Positions 35,870 through 43,649 of a DNA stretch of 64,000 bases are shown here, piece by piece. The stretch lies in contig NZ_JAJTJP010000001.1 of assembly GCF_021300775.1 (NCBI RefSeq), positions 613,963 through 677,962 of the forward strand. Reading direction: 5' to 3'. Positions within the stretch are counted from its first letter, which is position 1. The number at the start of each line of letters is the position of its first letter. This DNA is from Parvimonas micra. Lineage in GTDB: Bacteria > Bacillota > Clostridia > Tissierellales > Peptoniphilaceae. A program made the position numbers and the translations under genes. The notes under the pieces are model-generated. The model worked only from the letters and a program-made list of their open reading frames with translations, made no database searches and was not told the DNA's origin.

Positions 35870-36340
35870 TTATAATTGATAAAATCCATTATTTTCAATT
35901 TGATCTTTAACTTTTCCGTCAATATCAATTCCCTTAGGAGCTAAGATGAAAATATCTTTAGTAACCTTTTGGATTTTTCCGGATAGAGAATAAATACCTC
36001 CACTAACGAAATCAAAAATTTGTCTTTTCTTATCAACTTCTAACATTTCTAAATTAAGAACTACAACCTTACCTTTTAAAACATCATCTAAAACTTGAGT
36101 TCCATCATCAAAAGTAATAGGTTCTCTAATAGAAATTAAAAATCTACTAATATTTGGCATTGTAACAATATTTGATTTTTCCTTTTCTAAAGCTATTTTA
36201 CTTCCAGCGCTTCTTGCATAACTTTCTCCTACTGATTTAGGTTGTTTTTCTACAATAGCCTCTTCTTCATAATCATCATATTCATCATCCAAGTCATCGC
36301 TTCCAACAAATTTTTTAATTTTGTCCATAAACCCTGCCAT
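35870..36340 (-). CDS. sepF: Cell division protein SepF
   Basis: 156 residues from ATG 36340 (GAGGAGG seven bases upstream); an in-frame start five codons earlier would consume that site. The N-terminal MAGFMDKIKKFVG is the amphipathic membrane-binding helix. An acidic linker follows (DDLDDEYDDYEEEA). The SepF core has ISIREPITFDDGTQVLDDVLKGKVVVLNLEML and FDFVSGGIYSLSGKIQKV...ILAPKGI. Tethers and bundles FtsZ at midcell. Placed between yggS-like and ylmH-like genes. Confidence 0.95.
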   Translation of the reverse strand: MAGFMDKIKKFVGSDDLDDEYDDYEEEAIVEKQPKSVGESYARSAGSKIALEKEKSNIVTMPNISRFLISIREPITFDDGTQVLDDVLKGKVVVLNLEMLEVDKKRQIFDFVSGGIYSLSGKIQKVTKDIFILAPKGIDIDGKVKDQIENNGFYQL

Positions 36341-36418
36341 AATATTCCTCCTCATATTTTTATTATTTTTTATAACAAATGAAAATTCAAAAATTTTCTA
36401 ATTATAATCCTTTTATAT

Positions 36419-36438
36419 ACTTTCATAGTTATGAAAGT
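36419..36438. other. Palindrome at the end of the YggS-family gene
   Basis: ACTTTCATAGTTATGAAAGT: nine-base arms, overlapping the last codons of the gene ending at 36429. No T run follows on minus, so it is not a standard terminator. It lies between the YggS gene and sepF (start 36340) and could be an operator or a processing hairpin. Confidence 0.35.
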
Positions 36439-37124
36439 ACTCTATAATCTCTTTTTCCAAATATTGAAGTTCCAATTCTAATTAGATTTGCACCTTCTTC
36501 TATAGCAACGATAAAATCATTACTCATTCCCATAGATAATATTTTCATATCGATATTTTTTAATCCAAGACTTGAAATCTCATCAAATAAAGATTTCATC
36601 TTTTTAAAATAAATTCTAGTATCTTCAACATTTTCTCTATATGGAGCAACTGTCATAAGACCTTCGATTAAAACATTATCTCTTTTTGAAACTTCTTTAA
36701 TAAAATCTATTACTTCTTCCTCAAAAAGTCCAGATTTACTATCTTCTTTCCCAATATTCACTTCAACTAAACATCTAACTTTAATTTTTTTATTTTTAGC
36801 TTCAGTTTCTAGCTTATCTAAAAGTGATATTCTATCTAAAGAATGTATTAATTCAACTTTATCAATAATTGATTTTACCTTATTTGTTTGAAGATGCCCA
36901 ATCATATGAAATTTTACTTTTCCTTCAAAAAAATCATATTTTTTTAAAATCTCTTGAACTTTATTTTCTCCAAACGTATTAAATCCTAATTCTATTGCCT
37001 CTTGAATTTTTTCTACATCTACCGTCTTAGAAACAGGTAACAAAAATATTTCATCTCTATCTCTATTTGAATTATTACAAGCTAGATCTATATTATTTTT
37101 TATTAAATCAATATTTTCTTTCAT
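36429..37124 (-). CDS. YggS/PLPBP-family pyridoxal-phosphate protein
   Basis: 231 residues, a single alanine-racemase-like barrel. PLP lysine near residue 33 (LLPVSKT), FGENKVQE, FHMIGHLQTNKVK, LVEVNIGKEDSKSG, EGLMTV and SMGMSNDF...GANLIRIGTSIFG are all family signatures. No enzyme activity is known; the family keeps PLP homeostasis and amino-acid balance. Starts on the stop codon of the preceding gene (TAATG) and sits in the ylm/sepF cluster. Confidence 0.93.
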   Translation of the reverse strand: MKENIDLIKNNIDLACNNSNRDRDEIFLLPVSKTVDVEKIQEAIELGFNTFGENKVQEILKKYDFFEGKVKFHMIGHLQTNKVKSIIDKVELIHSLDRISLLDKLETEAKNKKIKVRCLVEVNIGKEDSKSGLFEEEVIDFIKEVSKRDNVLIEGLMTVAPYRENVEDTRIYFKKMKSLFDEISSLGLKNIDMKILSMGMSNDFIVAIEEGANLIRIGTSIFGKRDYRVLS

Positions 37125-38302
37125 TACTTTGAAATTGCACCTTCTTTAACTTTACTAGCATCTTTTAAAATGTTAGAAAAAATTCCTACAGAACTATTTC
37201 TAGAATCTATATACACTTTAGAATTAATCTTATCAATAAAATTAACTTTAACTTTTGCTCTACTAATATTGTCAAAAGAATCTACTACTAAAACATAATC
37301 TTCACCATCTACTGTAGATAATGCTGTTAAAGGTAATTCAAAAGAGTTAGAGACCGTCTGAATAATATTTAAATCAATAAATCTTTTATCTGCAATTTCA
37401 TTAAAAGCAGAAGAAAATTGACCAACAATTAAATCATATTCTGAACCTTTTTTGAATTTTTTAACTATACCCGTAGCTACTGAATCTCCAATTTTAACTT
37501 TAATACTCTTATTTTCTTCTAAATTTTCAAAAGCACCAGCTTTAACTCTTATACACAAATAATATTTTAAATTATCAACAATTTTAACACCATCAATACT
37601 AGAGATATTATTTGAACTATCAAAGTTAAAATCTTTTTCATCTATAGAATCAATAACAGAAAAGTCATATACATTCTCAAGACCATCAATTTTATTTAAT
37701 ACAACTCCAGAGTTCTTTGAAATAATTTTACCAGAGTTTATTGTATCGTTTAATAATGAATATCTGAAAAGTTTATCTGAGCTATATTTTTTACCAAAAG
37801 CATTTTTGTTCTGATCACTTGATAAAATTTCAAAAGTTTTGGAAAAGTTCTTTTCTCTCACAAAGTTTAAAATATTTTCTATATCAATGCCTTCAACTTT
37901 GGAATCTTTATTCTCTTCTTGTGCTTTTAAAACTTCAACTTTGGAATCTTTATTCTCTTCTTGTGCTTTTAAAACTTCAACCTTTTCTGCTAAATAATCT
38001 TTTAAATTTTGGTCAATTTGATTTACGTCAACTTCACCAATTTCTTTATCTACTGCAACTTTTGAATTATCAGTTTCAATATTGCTTTTTCCAATAAAAT
38101 ATAGGTACTCATCTTTTATAACTAATGCTTTAGAAGATAAGTTTATGTCGTAACTTTTTGGATTTTCTAAAGCTATGATATCTTTATTTAAGTTTTTACT
38201 AAAAAATACATTTTTAATTAAAAATAAACTTACAAATAAAAATAAAATTACTAAACCTATATTTTCTCTAGCATTAGGTAACAATTTTTTACGTTTTTTC
38301 AT
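37124..38302 (-). CDS. HlyD-like membrane-anchored adaptor protein, ylm cluster
   Basis: 392 residues. Basic start (MKKRKKLLPN), one membrane segment at about residues 15-31, the rest outside. A middle section carries two exact tandem copies of a 14-residue unit (KVEVLKAQEENKDS) at about 107-134. The C-terminal half has HlyD-like beta segments (KAGAFENLEENKSIKVKIGDSVATGIVKKF... and ELPLTALSTVDGEDYVLVVD). Genes annotated as HlyD-family adaptor occur beside yggS and sepF in clostridia, but no partner transporter is nearby. Division-related or envelope function is inferred from position only. Confidence 0.65.
   Translation of the reverse strand: MKKRKKLLPNARENIGLVILFLFVSLFLIKNVFFSKNLNKDIIALENPKSYDINLSSKALVIKDEYLYFIGKSNIETDNSKVAVDKEIGEVDVNQIDQNLKDYLAEKVEVLKAQEENKDSKVEVLKAQEENKDSKVEGIDIENILNFVREKNFSKTFEILSSDQNKNAFGKKYSSDKLFRYSLLNDTINSGKIISKNSGVVLNKIDGLENVYDFSVIDSIDEKDFNFDSSNNISSIDGVKIVDNLKYYLCIRVKAGAFENLEENKSIKVKIGDSVATGIVKKFKKGSEYDLIVGQFSSAFNEIADKRFIDLNIIQTVSNSFELPLTALSTVDGEDYVLVVDSFDNISRAKVKVNFIDKINSKVYIDSRNSSVGIFSNILKDASKVKEGAISK
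37891..37981. repeat. 42-base tandem repeat inside the HlyD-like gene
   Basis: Two identical 42-base units (37891-37932, 37933-37974) and seven bases of a third. The unit length is a multiple of three, so gain or loss keeps the frame. Confidence 0.93.
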
Positions 38303-38328
38303 ATAATACCCATTAGTCTTAATTTAAA

Positions 38329-39612
38329 TTAAAGACTGCTATTCTTATAAATTATATCTTCTCTTTTTGGACCATTAGAAATCATTTTAATAGGAACTTC
38401 CAATTCTTTTTCGATAAATTCTATATATTCTCTACATTCAACTGGTAGTTCATCATAATTTTTAATTCCTCTTATATCCCTATTCCATCCCTTTAAGACT
38501 TTCCAAACTGGTTTAGCCTTTTCAAGCTTATCAGATGTTGGAAAATCTCTAGTTACTTCACCATCAATTTCATATCCGATACATACAGGAATTTCTTCTA
38601 AATATCCTAAAGCGTCAATAACTGTTAATACAGCTTCTGTACTTCCTTGTACTCTACAACCATATCTTGAAGCAACTGCATCAAAATATCCAACACGTCT
38701 TGGTCTTCCAGTTGTAGCACCATATTCACCTTTATCTCCACCACGTTTTCTTAATTCTTCTGCTTCTTCTCCGAAAATTTCACTTACAAATGCACCAGCA
38801 CCAACTGCACTTGAATATGCCTTAACAACAGTAACAATATCAGTAATTTCATAAGGTGGAATTCCAGCTCCAATAGATCCATATCCAGCTAATGTTGATG
38901 AAGAAGTAACCATTGGATAAATACCATGATCAGTATCCTTTAAAGATCCAAGTTGTCCTTCAAGCAAAATTTTCTTGCCATCTTTAATGGCATCATTTAA
39001 GAATTTTGATACATCACAAACATATGGTTTAATTGCATCTCTCCATACTAACATATGGTCATACAATTCTTTTGCATCAATTTTTTCTTTTTTATATAAA
39101 TTTTCTAAAATTACATTTTTTAGTTCAACAACTCTTTGAACTTTTTCAAATAAATTATCATCAAAAAGTTCATTTACTTGAAAACCAATTTTAGCATATT
39201 TATCTGAATAACATGGTGCAATTCCTGATTTAGTTGAACCAAAAGAATTTTTACCAAGTCTTTCTTCTTCATATGCATCAAAATCAATATGATAAGGCAT
39301 TACAAGTTGCGCTCTATCTGATACTAAAATATTAAGATCTGGAACATTTTTTTCCTTTAAATACTCAATTTCTTTAAGTAAATAAGGAATATTTAATGCT
39401 ACACCATTTCCTATTACAGATGTTGTATGTTTATAAAAAACACCTGATGGTAATAAATGTAGGGCGAATCTTCCATACTCATTAATAATAGTATGTCCCG
39501 CATTGGAACCACCTTGGAATCTAACAATAATATCAGCATTTTCTGCTAACATATCTGTTATTTTTCCTTTTCCTTCATCTCCCCAGTTTGCTCCTACTAC
39601 TGCTTTAACCAT
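38329..39612 (-). CDS. purA: Adenylosuccinate synthetase
   Basis: 427 residues. Converts IMP, aspartate and GTP to adenylosuccinate. GTP-binding start VVGANWGDEGKGKITDML, catalytic Asp and His in the next blocks (GGSNAGHTI), GSTKSGIAPCYSDK, LLEGQLGSLKDTDHGIYPMVTSSS and TTGRPRRVGYFD. The usual 'GAQWGDEGKG' reads GANWGDEGKG and 'GTRGIGP' reads GSTKSGIAP, variants found in some clostridia. The start has a GAGGA site. About 26 bases precede the HlyD-like gene. Confidence 0.95.
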   Translation of the reverse strand: MVKAVVGANWGDEGKGKITDMLAENADIIVRFQGGSNAGHTIINEYGRFALHLLPSGVFYKHTTSVIGNGVALNIPYLLKEIEYLKEKNVPDLNILVSDRAQLVMPYHIDFDAYEEERLGKNSFGSTKSGIAPCYSDKYAKIGFQVNELFDDNLFEKVQRVVELKNVILENLYKKEKIDAKELYDHMLVWRDAIKPYVCDVSKFLNDAIKDGKKILLEGQLGSLKDTDHGIYPMVTSSSTLAGYGSIGAGIPPYEITDIVTVVKAYSSAVGAGAFVSEIFGEEAEELRKRGGDKGEYGATTGRPRRVGYFDAVASRYGCRVQGSTEAVLTVIDALGYLEEIPVCIGYEIDGEVTRDFPTSDKLEKAKPVWKVLKGWNRDIRGIKNYDELPVECREYIEFIEKELEVPIKMISNGPKREDIIYKNSSL

Positions 39613-39626
39613 AATTCCTCCTCATA

Positions 39627-40238
39627 TTAAAACAAAAATTTATAATAAAAACCAATATTATACAAATAAATAGTCCAGCTAAAAAATACAAGACCTAATA
39701 AGGAACCAAATATAACATCTGAAAACCAATGAACTCCTACAACAATTCTACTTATTGCAATACTAAGTCCAAACAAAATACCTAAAGACATCCAAATTGG
39801 AAAAGAACTATGACCATTAAATAATACATACATAACAGTCGGATAAAAACTTAAACCAATACAAGAGTGTCCACTTGGGAAACTATATCCCCAGTATTTA
39901 ATATCAGAATGTGATACTGGACGTTCTCTCCTAAATAAAAATTTAAAAGAGTTTAAAAATATCATATTAAATAGTGATGAATTTAAAATAGCACTAGCTA
40001 ACACATAGTTTTTTTCTGAAACAGAATAAAAGAAGATTGGAAAAATAATAATCAATGACGTAACAACATCCCCCATTAAAGTTATATGTTTCATTGAAGA
40101 TTTCAAAAATCTTAAATTATTATTTTGAAAAAAGTTTTTTAACTTTAAGTCTACTAAAAAGTTCTGTTTCTTTAATTTATTTCCTACTATTGAAGTAAAA
40201 ATAAATACTACAACAGTAAAGATAATTAAATATACCAT
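39627..40238 (-). CDS. PAP2-family membrane phosphatase (second of a tandem pair)
   Basis: 203 residues from ATG 40238, which overlaps the stop of the preceding PAP2 gene (TAATG) and uses GGAGGG inside that gene's end. About five or six membrane segments. Phosphatase signature complete: RRERPV...YSFPSGHS...SRIVVGVHWFSD, i.e. KXXXXXXRP-like, PSGH and SRxxxGxHxxxD. Probable substrates are lipid phosphates such as undecaprenyl pyrophosphate or phosphatidylglycerol phosphate. Paralogue of its neighbour. Confidence 0.88.
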   Translation of the reverse strand: MVYLIIFTVVVFIFTSIVGNKLKKQNFLVDLKLKNFFQNNNLRFLKSSMKHITLMGDVVTSLIIIFPIFFYSVSEKNYVLASAILNSSLFNMIFLNSFKFLFRRERPVSHSDIKYWGYSFPSGHSCIGLSFYPTVMYVLFNGHSSFPIWMSLGILFGLSIAISRIVVGVHWFSDVIFGSLLGLVFFSWTIYLYNIGFYYKFLF

Positions 40239-40867
40239 TAATCCCTCCAAAAATTAAGATATATCTCTCTAGATAATCTATAAGATAAATATCCCAATGT
40301 AAGTCCTACAATAACATCAGTTGGCCAATGAACACCTAAAATAACTCTACTTAAAGCGATCATTATTATTAGAACATATATAAATATATCTAAATACCTG
40401 TTCTTTTTCTTTCGATTTAATAAAAATCTAAAAGTTAAATAAAAAGCTGATATATTCATTGAATGTCCACTTGGATAACTATATCCTGTAACATTAATTA
40501 TAAAAAACTCAATAGGTCTTTTTCTTAAAACTATATGCTTAATCAATTCATTTAAAATATAAGTTATTAATAATGAACAGACTAAAAATATAAAGTCTTT
40601 CTTTAAATCATTAAAATAAAAATATATTCCCATTGGAATTAATAATATAAAGCAACCTATCCCATTTCCCAATGATGTTATAAACTTTATAAAATTTAGG
40701 AGAATAGTATTATTAGTAAAAATATTATTACTTTGAACAAAACTCATTAGTTTATAATCAAAACTATCAGTAAGTTTTACACTTTTTAAATAAAAACCAA
40801 ATAAAATGCTACAAAGTACAACTATAGAAAATAAAATAATCAATTGTCTTAATTTTAATTTTTCCAT
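40238..40867 (-). CDS. PAP2-family membrane phosphatase (first of a tandem pair)
   Basis: 209 residues, about six membrane segments, basic N-terminus. Signature complete: LRKRPIEFF...YSYPSGHS...SRVILGVHWPTD. Same family as the following gene but clearly diverged outside the motifs, so an old duplication or two separate origins. Translationally coupled to it by TAATG. Undecaprenyl-pyrophosphate recycling is a reasonable guess, not shown by the sequence. Confidence 0.88.
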   Translation of the reverse strand: MEKLKLRQLIILFSIVVLCSILFGFYLKSVKLTDSFDYKLMSFVQSNNIFTNNTILLNFIKFITSLGNGIGCFILLIPMGIYFYFNDLKKDFIFLVCSLLITYILNELIKHIVLRKRPIEFFIINVTGYSYPSGHSMNISAFYLTFRFLLNRKKKNRYLDIFIYVLIIMIALSRVILGVHWPTDVIVGLTLGYLSYRLSREIYLNFWRD

Positions 40868-40937
40868 TTTTCCTCCTAAACAACAATTATTATACCATAA
40901 ATTGAGTTATTAATCAAAGAAATAACATAGTTTTTAA

Positions 40938-40981
40938 CAAAAAAACTACCATTAAATTACAAAAATTTAACAGTAGTTTAA
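40938..40981 (-). terminator. Hairpin upstream of the PAP2 pair, probable terminator
   Basis: On minus AAACTACTGTTAAATT-TTTGT-AATTTAATGGTAGTTT with G-U pairs, followed by a T run. Together with the hairpin at 41063 it isolates the PAP2 genes from the glutaredoxin gene. The 75 bases between the two hairpins show nothing I can name. Confidence 0.65.
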
Positions 40982-41062
40982 AATTATTATTAACAATATT
41001 ATTTAATATCTATAAATGCTAAAAAAAGTAAATATTATTTATTTTTTTATAGTTAATCATAA

Positions 41063-41095
41063 AAAAAGGCTCAGTAAAAACTGAACCTCTTATTT
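41063..41095 (-). terminator. Terminator of the glutaredoxin-like gene
   Basis: On minus AGGTTCAGT-TTTT-ACTGAGCCT followed by TTTTTTT; 13 bases after the stop at 41108. Confidence 0.85.
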
Positions 41096-41107
41096 ATTAT
41101 ACTAATA

Positions 41108-41338
41108 TTATAATCCTAATACTTTTGATAATTCTGCTTTGTCAAAACCAACCATTTCAAAATCATCAACACAGATTACAGGAACACCCATATGTCCTTT
41201 TGCCATTAATTCTTTTCTAGCTTCTAAATCAGTTGAAACATTTTTTTCAACGAATTCAACATTATTTGCCTTTAAGAATTCTTTTGCTTGTTTACAATAT
41301 GTACAAGACTCACTTGAATATACTACTACTTTTGCCAT
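41108..41338 (-). CDS. Glutaredoxin-like / NrdH-like redoxin
   Basis: 76 residues, thioredoxin fold. Redox motif CTYC near residues 12-15 preceded by VVVYSSES, cis-Pro segment GVPVICVDD, and GFDKAELSKVL at the end. CTYC rather than the CPYC/CVQC types fits the glutaredoxin-like YruB/NrdH-like group. It may reduce ribonucleotide reductase or other thiols using thioredoxin reductase; the nrdAB genes are 36 kb away. Monocistronic, with GGGGGAAA as ribosome site. Confidence 0.87.
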   Translation of the reverse strand: MAKVVVYSSESCTYCKQAKEFLKANNVEFVEKNVSTDLEARKELMAKGHMGVPVICVDDFEMVGFDKAELSKVLGL

Positions 41339-41481
41339 TTTAGTTTCCCCCTAAAAAATTTTTTTTTGTAATTTTAAATATTTTCAATATTTATTTCAAT
41401 AAATTTATACCCTATGATTTTTTATTTAAACAAAGCATAAATTTTTTTTATACAAATTAAGTATAAATTTATCTTATTTAA

Positions 41482-42324
41482 TTACATATTTTCATATTCT
41501 TTTGCAATATTTTTAAAATCTTCGAGCGATAGTTTTTCAGCTCTTGTTCTAGTATCAATGTTTAATTTATCTAATACTTCAATAATCTTATCTTTTTCAA
41601 TTCCAGATTTACAAAAAGAATTTAAAATTGTTTTTCTCCTATTTTCAAATCCATTTTTTATAAGTTTAAACATTGTTTTTTCATACTCAAATCTATCTTT
41701 TTTTAATTTCAAATTTACAACAGCACTATCAACATTAGGTGCTGGAACAAATACATTTCTTGAAACATTAAATGCTATATTTGCATCTGAATAATATTTC
41801 ACAAACAAACTAATGCTGGAATTATCTTTGCTTGTTTCATCAGCAACAAGTCTTTGAGCAACTTCTTTTTGAACCATAATAGTTATAGATTCTAAGTCTA
41901 AATTACTTTCAAGAAGCTTTGTTATAATAGGTGTAGTTATATAATAAGGTAAATTCGCTACAACTACAATTTTCTTTTGAGTAAATTTTTCTTCGATAAG
42001 TTTTTTAAAATCAATTTTTAGAGCATCTGATTGAACAAATTCAAAATTATCATAACCACTAAGTGTATAATCTAAAACTTCTTTTAATCTTGTATCAATT
42101 TCAATTGATACAACTTTTCCAGCTTTTTCAAGCAAAAACTTAGTAAGAACACCAAATCCAGGTCCAATTTCTATTACACCATAGTCCTTATCAATAGCTG
42201 AAACTTCTACAATCTTTTCCAAGATATTTCTATCTGTCAAAAAGTTCTGTCCAAAATTTTTAGAAAAAGAAAATCCAAATTTATCACAAATTTCTTTTAT
42301 TACTGATAATTTATATAAATCCAT
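41482..42324 (-). CDS. rsmA: 16S rRNA (adenine1518/1519-N6)-dimethyltransferase
   Basis: 280 residues (KsgA). Start region FSFSKNFGQNFLTD, SAM motif VIEIGPGFGVLT, NLPYYITTPII (catalytic N-L-P-Y) and the C-terminal helical domain with FENRRKTILNSF. Dimethylates two adjacent adenines in the 3' loop of 16S rRNA late in 30S assembly. Follows rnmV by one base in the metG-tatD-rnmV-rsmA order common to Firmicutes. Confidence 0.97.
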   Translation of the reverse strand: MDLYKLSVIKEICDKFGFSFSKNFGQNFLTDRNILEKIVEVSAIDKDYGVIEIGPGFGVLTKFLLEKAGKVVSIEIDTRLKEVLDYTLSGYDNFEFVQSDALKIDFKKLIEEKFTQKKIVVVANLPYYITTPIITKLLESNLDLESITIMVQKEVAQRLVADETSKDNSSISLFVKYYSDANIAFNVSRNVFVPAPNVDSAVVNLKLKKDRFEYEKTMFKLIKNGFENRRKTILNSFCKSGIEKDKIIEVLDKLNIDTRTRAEKLSLEDFKNIAKEYENM

Positions 42325-42325
42325 A

Positions 42326-42877
42326 TTAAACTTCCTTTCCTAAAATATTCTCAACAGCTAAAATTAACTCCTCTTCAGTAATTCCAAAACTATTCAATCT
42401 ATTTACAAATTGTTTTGAGTTACAATATCCTATTTTAAAATACTCACAAAGTTGTTCTCTAAGTTCTTTGCTATTACTCATACCACTAATTCCTAAGGAT
42501 GTTAAAAGACTTAAATCTATTTCATCTTTTCTATCTAAAACGGTTACTTTAGCATTCTCAATAGCTTCTATAATATCTTCAACTTTAGCATTTTCTACTC
42601 CAATATTATCTCCCTTTAAAGCAAGCCTTCTACTCAAAAATGCATTTTTACAATTAGGAACAACCTTGTTTATATTTTTTCTAATCTTTTCTCCTGCGTA
42701 GTCAGGGTCAGTAAAAACTATTACTCCACATTTTTCATTTGCCTCTTTAATTTTTTTTAGCAAATTTTTTGAAAAATGCGTTCCATTTGTTGCAATAACA
42801 TCACAATCAAATGCAGCTTTTACTTTTGAAATATCATCCTTTCCCTCAACTACTATTATTTCTTTAATTTTTTTCAT
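42326..42877 (-). CDS. rnmV: Ribonuclease M5
   Basis: 183 residues. Toprim domain: VVEGKDDISKVKAAF (Glu) and FTDPDYAGEKIRK (DxD), then LRRLALK-type (SRRLALKGDNIGVENA) and C-terminal domain. RNase M5 matures 5S rRNA, which is notable here given the unusual 5S region at the right end of the window. One or two bases from its neighbours tatD and rsmA. Confidence 0.95.
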   Translation of the reverse strand: MKKIKEIIVVEGKDDISKVKAAFDCDVIATNGTHFSKNLLKKIKEANEKCGVIVFTDPDYAGEKIRKNINKVVPNCKNAFLSRRLALKGDNIGVENAKVEDIIEAIENAKVTVLDRKDEIDLSLLTSLGISGMSNSKELREQLCEYFKIGYCNSKQFVNRLNSFGITEEELILAVENILGKEV

Positions 42878-42878
42878 A

Positions 42879-43649
42879 CTAATCCTCTATTGAAAAAAGA
42901 TTTCTAACATTGCTATTAGTATTGTAAATTAAATCATTTAATTCCATTTCTTTTAGTTCAGCAACTTTTTCAGCTGTAAACTTTACATATTTAGGTTCAT
43001 TTCTTTTTCCACGATGTGGTTCTGGAGTCAGATATGGACTATCTGTTTCTACAAGCAAATTATCTAACGGAATAGTTTTTACCATTTCTCTAACATTAAC
43101 TGCATTTTTAAATGTTACAGCTCCAGAAATTGATATATAATAGCCCAATTCCATAAATCTTTTAGCCATCTCACTAGAACCAGTATAGCAGTGCATTACT
43201 CCTATTACTTTACCTTTAAATTCAGATAAAATATCATAAGTATCTCCCGTCGCATCTCTTGTATGAATTATAACTGGAAGTTTTCTCTTTTCAGCAATTT
43301 CAAGTTGTTTTCTAAAAACTTCTTTTTGTTTTTCTCTAGGAGAATTATCATAATAATAATCTAGTCCAATTTCTCCAATAGCAACTATTTTATCACTAAA
43401 AGACATCTGATAAACTTTTTCTAAATCTTCATCAGTAATTCCTTCAACTTCATGTGGATGAATACCAACTGCACCATAAACTTTATCATATTTTTTTACT
43501 ATTTCAATAATTTTTTCGCTTGATGCAATATCTGAGGCTGGATCAACTATAAAATCAATTCCATCATTTTCAAAGTTAGAAATAACCTCTTCTCTATCAT
43601 AGTCGAATTTTTCATCATCAATATGACAGTGACTATCTACTATTCTCAT
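42879..43649 (-). CDS. TatD-family metal-dependent deoxyribonuclease/hydrolase
   Basis: 256 residues. Metal ligands in order: DSHCHIDD (H-x-H), GEIGLDYYYD (Glu), VIIHTRDA (His), MHCYTGS (His) and LVETDSPYLTPEPHRGKRNEP (Asp). TatD proteins act as 3'-5' DNA/RNA exonucleases or D-aminoacyl-tRNA deacylases. Overlaps the metG stop by one base and is in the same operon as rnmV and rsmA. Confidence 0.94.
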   Translation of the reverse strand: MRIVDSHCHIDDEKFDYDREEVISNFENDGIDFIVDPASDIASSEKIIEIVKKYDKVYGAVGIHPHEVEGITDEDLEKVYQMSFSDKIVAIGEIGLDYYYDNSPREKQKEVFRKQLEIAEKRKLPVIIHTRDATGDTYDILSEFKGKVIGVMHCYTGSSEMAKRFMELGYYISISGAVTFKNAVNVREMVKTIPLDNLLVETDSPYLTPEPHRGKRNEPKYVKFTAEKVAELKEMELNDLIYNTNSNVRNLFSIED

